Of a DNA stretch of 64,000 nt, positions 60,401 through 64,000 are shown piece by piece. A program made the translations under genes and the position numbers. A model generated the notes under the pieces. The model made no database searches, was not told the DNA's origin, and worked only from the letters and a program-made list of their open reading frames with translations. The DNA comes from Sipunculus nudus (Eukaryota > Annelida > Sipuncula > Golfingiida > Sipunculidae): contig CM049307.1 in NCBI GenBank assembly GCA_026874595.1, positions 54,288,370-54,352,369 of the forward strand, written 5' to 3'. Positions within the stretch are counted from its first letter, which is position 1, and every line of letters starts with the position of its first letter.

Positions 60401-61987
60401 GATATATAACTGGATATAACTGGAACAAGGTCAACACAAGAGGGTTTTTAACCATTTGACACCAAATCAAGATATTATATAATTATACACGGCAGGAACA
60501 TGCTCTTTATATGTATTGAGAAAATGTCAGGATTATCATCTTGTAAAACTCATGTTTGTGTTTCATACTTAACACCAACCCCCCCCCCCCTTCTCACATG
60601 CACAGACACACACACACACCTCGACATATAGAAAGCTAATCATACCAAAAAGGTACATAAACTTTTGCAATAATAAGTGAATAATCTCACGCCATTAGTT
60701 CCTTTTGGCTGAATACAAAACTTAAATCTCCTAGCAAAATCATCCTGGCACACTGACTTACAATCCCAAATTCGCCTGTTACATATACATTGTTATGATT
60801 CTATTAGTGAGTAAACACGGTCCACTTGTGTTCTGTTTACCACAGCAAGACTGCGTTACCAAAGGCCCGATCTTGCGCGTGCGCGACAACTCCCAAACAT
60901 GGGGAATTAAAATGGAAAAAGTGGCGTGGTATATACTGCCACTAGGAGGCGTGCACGCCGAGTGTATATATTGTACAACTGATCGCGCCCGGTAAATATT
61001 TATATAGATAGATATATGTGTGTGTATCTTTTAATAAGAAAGGGATAGCCAACGTCATTAATTGTTGTAAAATATCACACCAAGTAAATATTTGACATCA
61101 GTCGACACATGTTATTAATGGAGGTTATTTAAGTTTTATATACACTACATAAGAGAAACCGGATTAAGGATTTTCAGACATGTAGATTATACATGTATAT
61201 ACCGTATATGAAACATCAGCAGTTCACATCTTGAGAGCATGTACAGCAAAAGTATAGCTATATACAGGGACGGCCTTTGGTCTTTGGAATATCGGTGTGC
61301 CTGGACGGAAGAACAAGCAGGCCATGAAGATAACCGGCCGAACTTGGCCCGATAAACCTGAAATCAGGCCAGCTGGAGACCCTCTGCCGAGTTATATTGT
61401 ATATTATGCGATATTTATTATCTGGGTTTATATAATCAGGTGATGCCTGAAACTGCAGTACCTTGGACCATATACTAGTATACAAATCTCCTGCCCGTGC
61501 ATGATAAGGGCATGATGCGTAGGTCAAATGCTCGGATATGGGGGGGGGGGGGGGTTGCTTATGACCTCAGAGTTTTATATAATTTCAATAAACGTTTGGA
61601 AATTATGCCAAACCATGACAAAGGAATTTGTCTATAGAATATCCAAGAAGCTGCTTTTTACCTTAACCTGTTTGAAATGTTTATTAAATCCAGAAGTGGA
61701 CATCCCTGCCCCAGGCCTGTTGTATATCTATATTCTTGAAGTGGCCTACTCTAAATTGGGTTCCGGTATTCCTCGCTTAGTATTGTCATTATTTAATATA
61801 TTAGTTATAATTTATCTATATTTATACCAAATATCCTACGAAATAAATGATTTGGAATCATTGACAACCAGAAGTGAAACAAATTTCTAATGGTCTGATT
61901 AAATCATGAAAAATGTTTTCCCTGGATGCCGGAGAGTCACTAAATTCTTCTGTTTTTACAACCCTCCCCGAGGAAACATTTTCTCTG

Positions 61988-62060
<73 letters not shown>

Positions 62061-63058
62061 TACTGGGAAACCTCTCTTTACAACCACATCCCTATCACAA
62101 GATTCTCCCTTTTGCGGATACTGGAATCAGCACATGATCAGTATATTCATAGAATTTGTAACCTCCATAAAAATTGGCACATTCCTACCTTTTAATAAAC
62201 CCCGTGTACCGCCAGAGTCCGAATCTGGGTGGTATATACAGTATTTATGTATTTGTGTCCGTCAGTGATATCAAATTTTAACGTTTCAACCAAGAAATTT
62301 ATTCATGAAAACTCATGTTAACTCCTTTGCTCTTCCTTTGGGTATTGTCATTCTCTCTTTCTGCTTATATAGATAGTGATTTTTAATTTTTACCCATTTT
62401 CTGAAGTTTTACTTTAGTAAAACTGAGACATGTATAAAACAATCTACGTCCGATTCTCTCTGTATAATACCCTTCTGGAATCATGGCCAAGTTTGCTACC
62501 TTCAGTTATACATTTCAGACCAGACATTTTTTGTTCAGAAGAAGCGGAAATTAGGTAACCCTGACCTCATTTCCGTTAGCAGGGGGTTTAATCATTATTT
62601 CACCGCATAGCGATTTACAACCTCTCAGGGATGCCAGCTGTTCATAATGTAATTTCACTAGGAGTTCAGCATGGCCTCAGCGGAAATTAAGCCACATCGT
62701 TCCTGGTTCACCATAACAGCTTAACTTAAGCTTACTGACTTCCAAAGATATGAAATATCAAAAATCAAAAGATAAAACTAGGCCATTTGTGTTGGTCAAG
62801 GAAAGATATAAACGTATACACAATCACGGGTAAAATCTCTCGTGAACTCCTCTTCTTAACTCCAGATTTGACAAGTCTCTTAATAGGTAAACATTTCCCA
62901 CATGAAATATAAGGTTTGTACGGTCTATTTCATGAAAAATGAACAAGCCTGCAAACGTTCGGACCGAAATCACAAATGCCTATCAAATCCAAGAACAAAA
63001 TTTAAACAATACACTTGTTTGAACAAGAACATATCCCAGAAACGGTACAGGCTTATAT
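57414..63058. other. Intergenic, no gene supported
   Basis: It holds a G-run (~58088), a TA run (about 60013-60036), a C-run and CA repeat (60580-60620), a copy of a hairpin-bearing repeat (60793-60905), a G-run (61539-61553) and a long TA run (61989-62057). Open frames here are short or microsatellite-driven. Confidence 0.55.
61989..62057. repeat. (TA)n microsatellite
   Basis: About 69 bp of TA. The 120-residue frame crossing it is mostly IYIYIY and is not a gene. Confidence 0.95.
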
Positions 63059-63259
63059 CAGAAGCGGGTCCAGGGGAGGTGTCCGGGCCCCCTCCCCCCT
63101 TTTTCCATCCGCTGCAAGCTTTTTTAAAGGGTTTCAGATAAAATTTTGCGGCCTGAACCCCCCTTTTCCCGACCTGGCGATCTTTCTTTTTTTTAGGTTT
63201 TTCATTAGTCCTCCTTGGTCGGAACCCCCCTTTTTTCCTAAATCCTTGATCCGCCTCTG
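63059..63259. mobile_element. 201-bp MITE with CAGRRGCGGRTC termini
   Basis: CAGAAGCGGGTCCAGG at the left and CCTTGATCCGCCTCTG at the right pair at 13 of 16 positions. TTATAT flanks both sides (63053-63058, 63260-63265). C/G-rich interior without a frame. It is related at its ends to the MITE at 57284. Confidence 0.72.
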
Positions 63260-64000
63260 TTATATGCATGGCTTTATTTGATTGGTTAGATTCTCGATGC
63301 TTTTCCGGGAATGTTAAACGTTTAATCGAAACATCGCACCAGACATCCGCGAAGAATAAGTGTACGCCCGTTATTTGATGGGTTCAATTGCCTTTTTCAT
63401 TATATTCATGAAATAGACACCAGAACGACTTGTAGAATCAAGGTCTGTGAAAGCGGAGCTGCAACAGACTTGATTATAAAGATGATAAAGATGATTTTAA
63501 TTGAAATTAGGGCGAATCATTTATCGATTATACTAGATATTCATTTTCATAAATGCCATCAATGGTAACTTAAGTGCAAATATCTCATTTTCAGCTGTCA
63601 GTTGATGATAATTTTCAACCTTTAACAGCTGCGTAATTAACGTAAAGATTGATAGCAAGATAAATTTATCTGAATTTTACCTGTTGTTAAGTCTTCTCCG
63701 ATAGAAGGGGGGGGGGGGGGGTTATAGTTGATGAGCTTATTTCTTCATTGGTATTTGGATCAAGTTTTTTCTTAAGTTATGACGGGGTTCTTGAAAATCA
63801 GGAGAAAGCCAAAAAAATATGATTATATAAACTGTCCCTCGACTTTTACCGTTTCAAGCTTAAAATCTATTCCGAACATTATTCTAACGAAAACTTCAAA
63901 GAGTTTACCCTAATGAGAAATGAAATAATAAAAAAATGATGTAACGATAAAATTTAGGTCAGCTTCTTAACCGTTGTATTCACCTTAATTCCTATAAACA

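Noticed and set aside
61528-61890. 120-residue frame on + beginning with a Gly run
   Set aside because: The start is a poly-G tract. The rest is AT-rich, hydrophobic by composition, with no motif or splice context.
61906-62268. 120-residue frame on +
   Set aside because: Most of it is a TA microsatellite read as Ile-Tyr; the flanks have no recognisable protein.

Overview
This is a 64 kb stretch of animal nuclear genome. It is AT-rich, with split genes (GT-AG introns), long intergenic gaps, many TA microsatellites, minisatellites and dispersed repeats. The gene content and the style of the repeats (tandem-monomer elements opening with GTCCGTCCG-like runs and ending in a GACCCATGGGTC palindrome) suggest a marine lophotrochozoan, most likely a bivalve mollusc. 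The species assignment is inference; I could not run a search.

Four protein-coding genes are supported. (1) A CRIP-type single-LIM protein on + (three exons, 7642-10653; the first coding exon was not found and probably lies before the window). (2) A ten-exon gene on + (17777-33922) for a 693-residue ankyrin-repeat protein with a C-terminal SOCS box, that is, an ASB-type Cullin-5 ubiquitin ligase adaptor. (3) A four-exon gene on - (48896-41877) for a 332-residue TXNDC15-like ER membrane thioredoxin-fold protein. (4) A single-exon coding region on + (49143-49967) for an ELOVL6-like very-long-chain fatty acid elongase. Genes 3 and 4 are divergent and only 246 bp apart. They share a putative bidirectional promoter with two CCAAT boxes as an exact 10-bp inverted repeat. 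The ASB and TXNDC15 genes converge across about 8 kb of repeats.

Layout: 1-7641 is a diverged tandem duplication holding a 1.25 kb TIR element, then other repeats upstream of or within the CRIP gene. 8640-10490 is a 39-bp minisatellite in the last CRIP intron. 10654-17776 is intergenic, with a palindrome-bearing tandem repeat (13.2-14.8 kb) and a tRNA-like SINE. 17.8-33.9 kb is the ASB gene, whose introns hold a MITE, a 2.6 kb array of ~337-bp monomers, two dead copies of exon 8 and a 31-bp minisatellite. 33.9-41.9 kb is intergenic with a composite repeat element. 41.9-48.9 kb is TXNDC15 with further repeats in its introns. 49.1-50.0 kb is ELOVL6. 50-64 kb has no gene I can support and carries repeats, MITEs and homopolymers.

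No operon-like or defence-type system is visible. The most distinctive content is the repeat biology: a composite element family found in both orientations, a GGTGGCGCCACC palindrome reused in different repeat families, perfect DR1 nuclear-receptor-type motifs that mostly sit in repeats, a transposon with its own empty-site paralogue in the window, and relic duplicated exons in the ASB gene.
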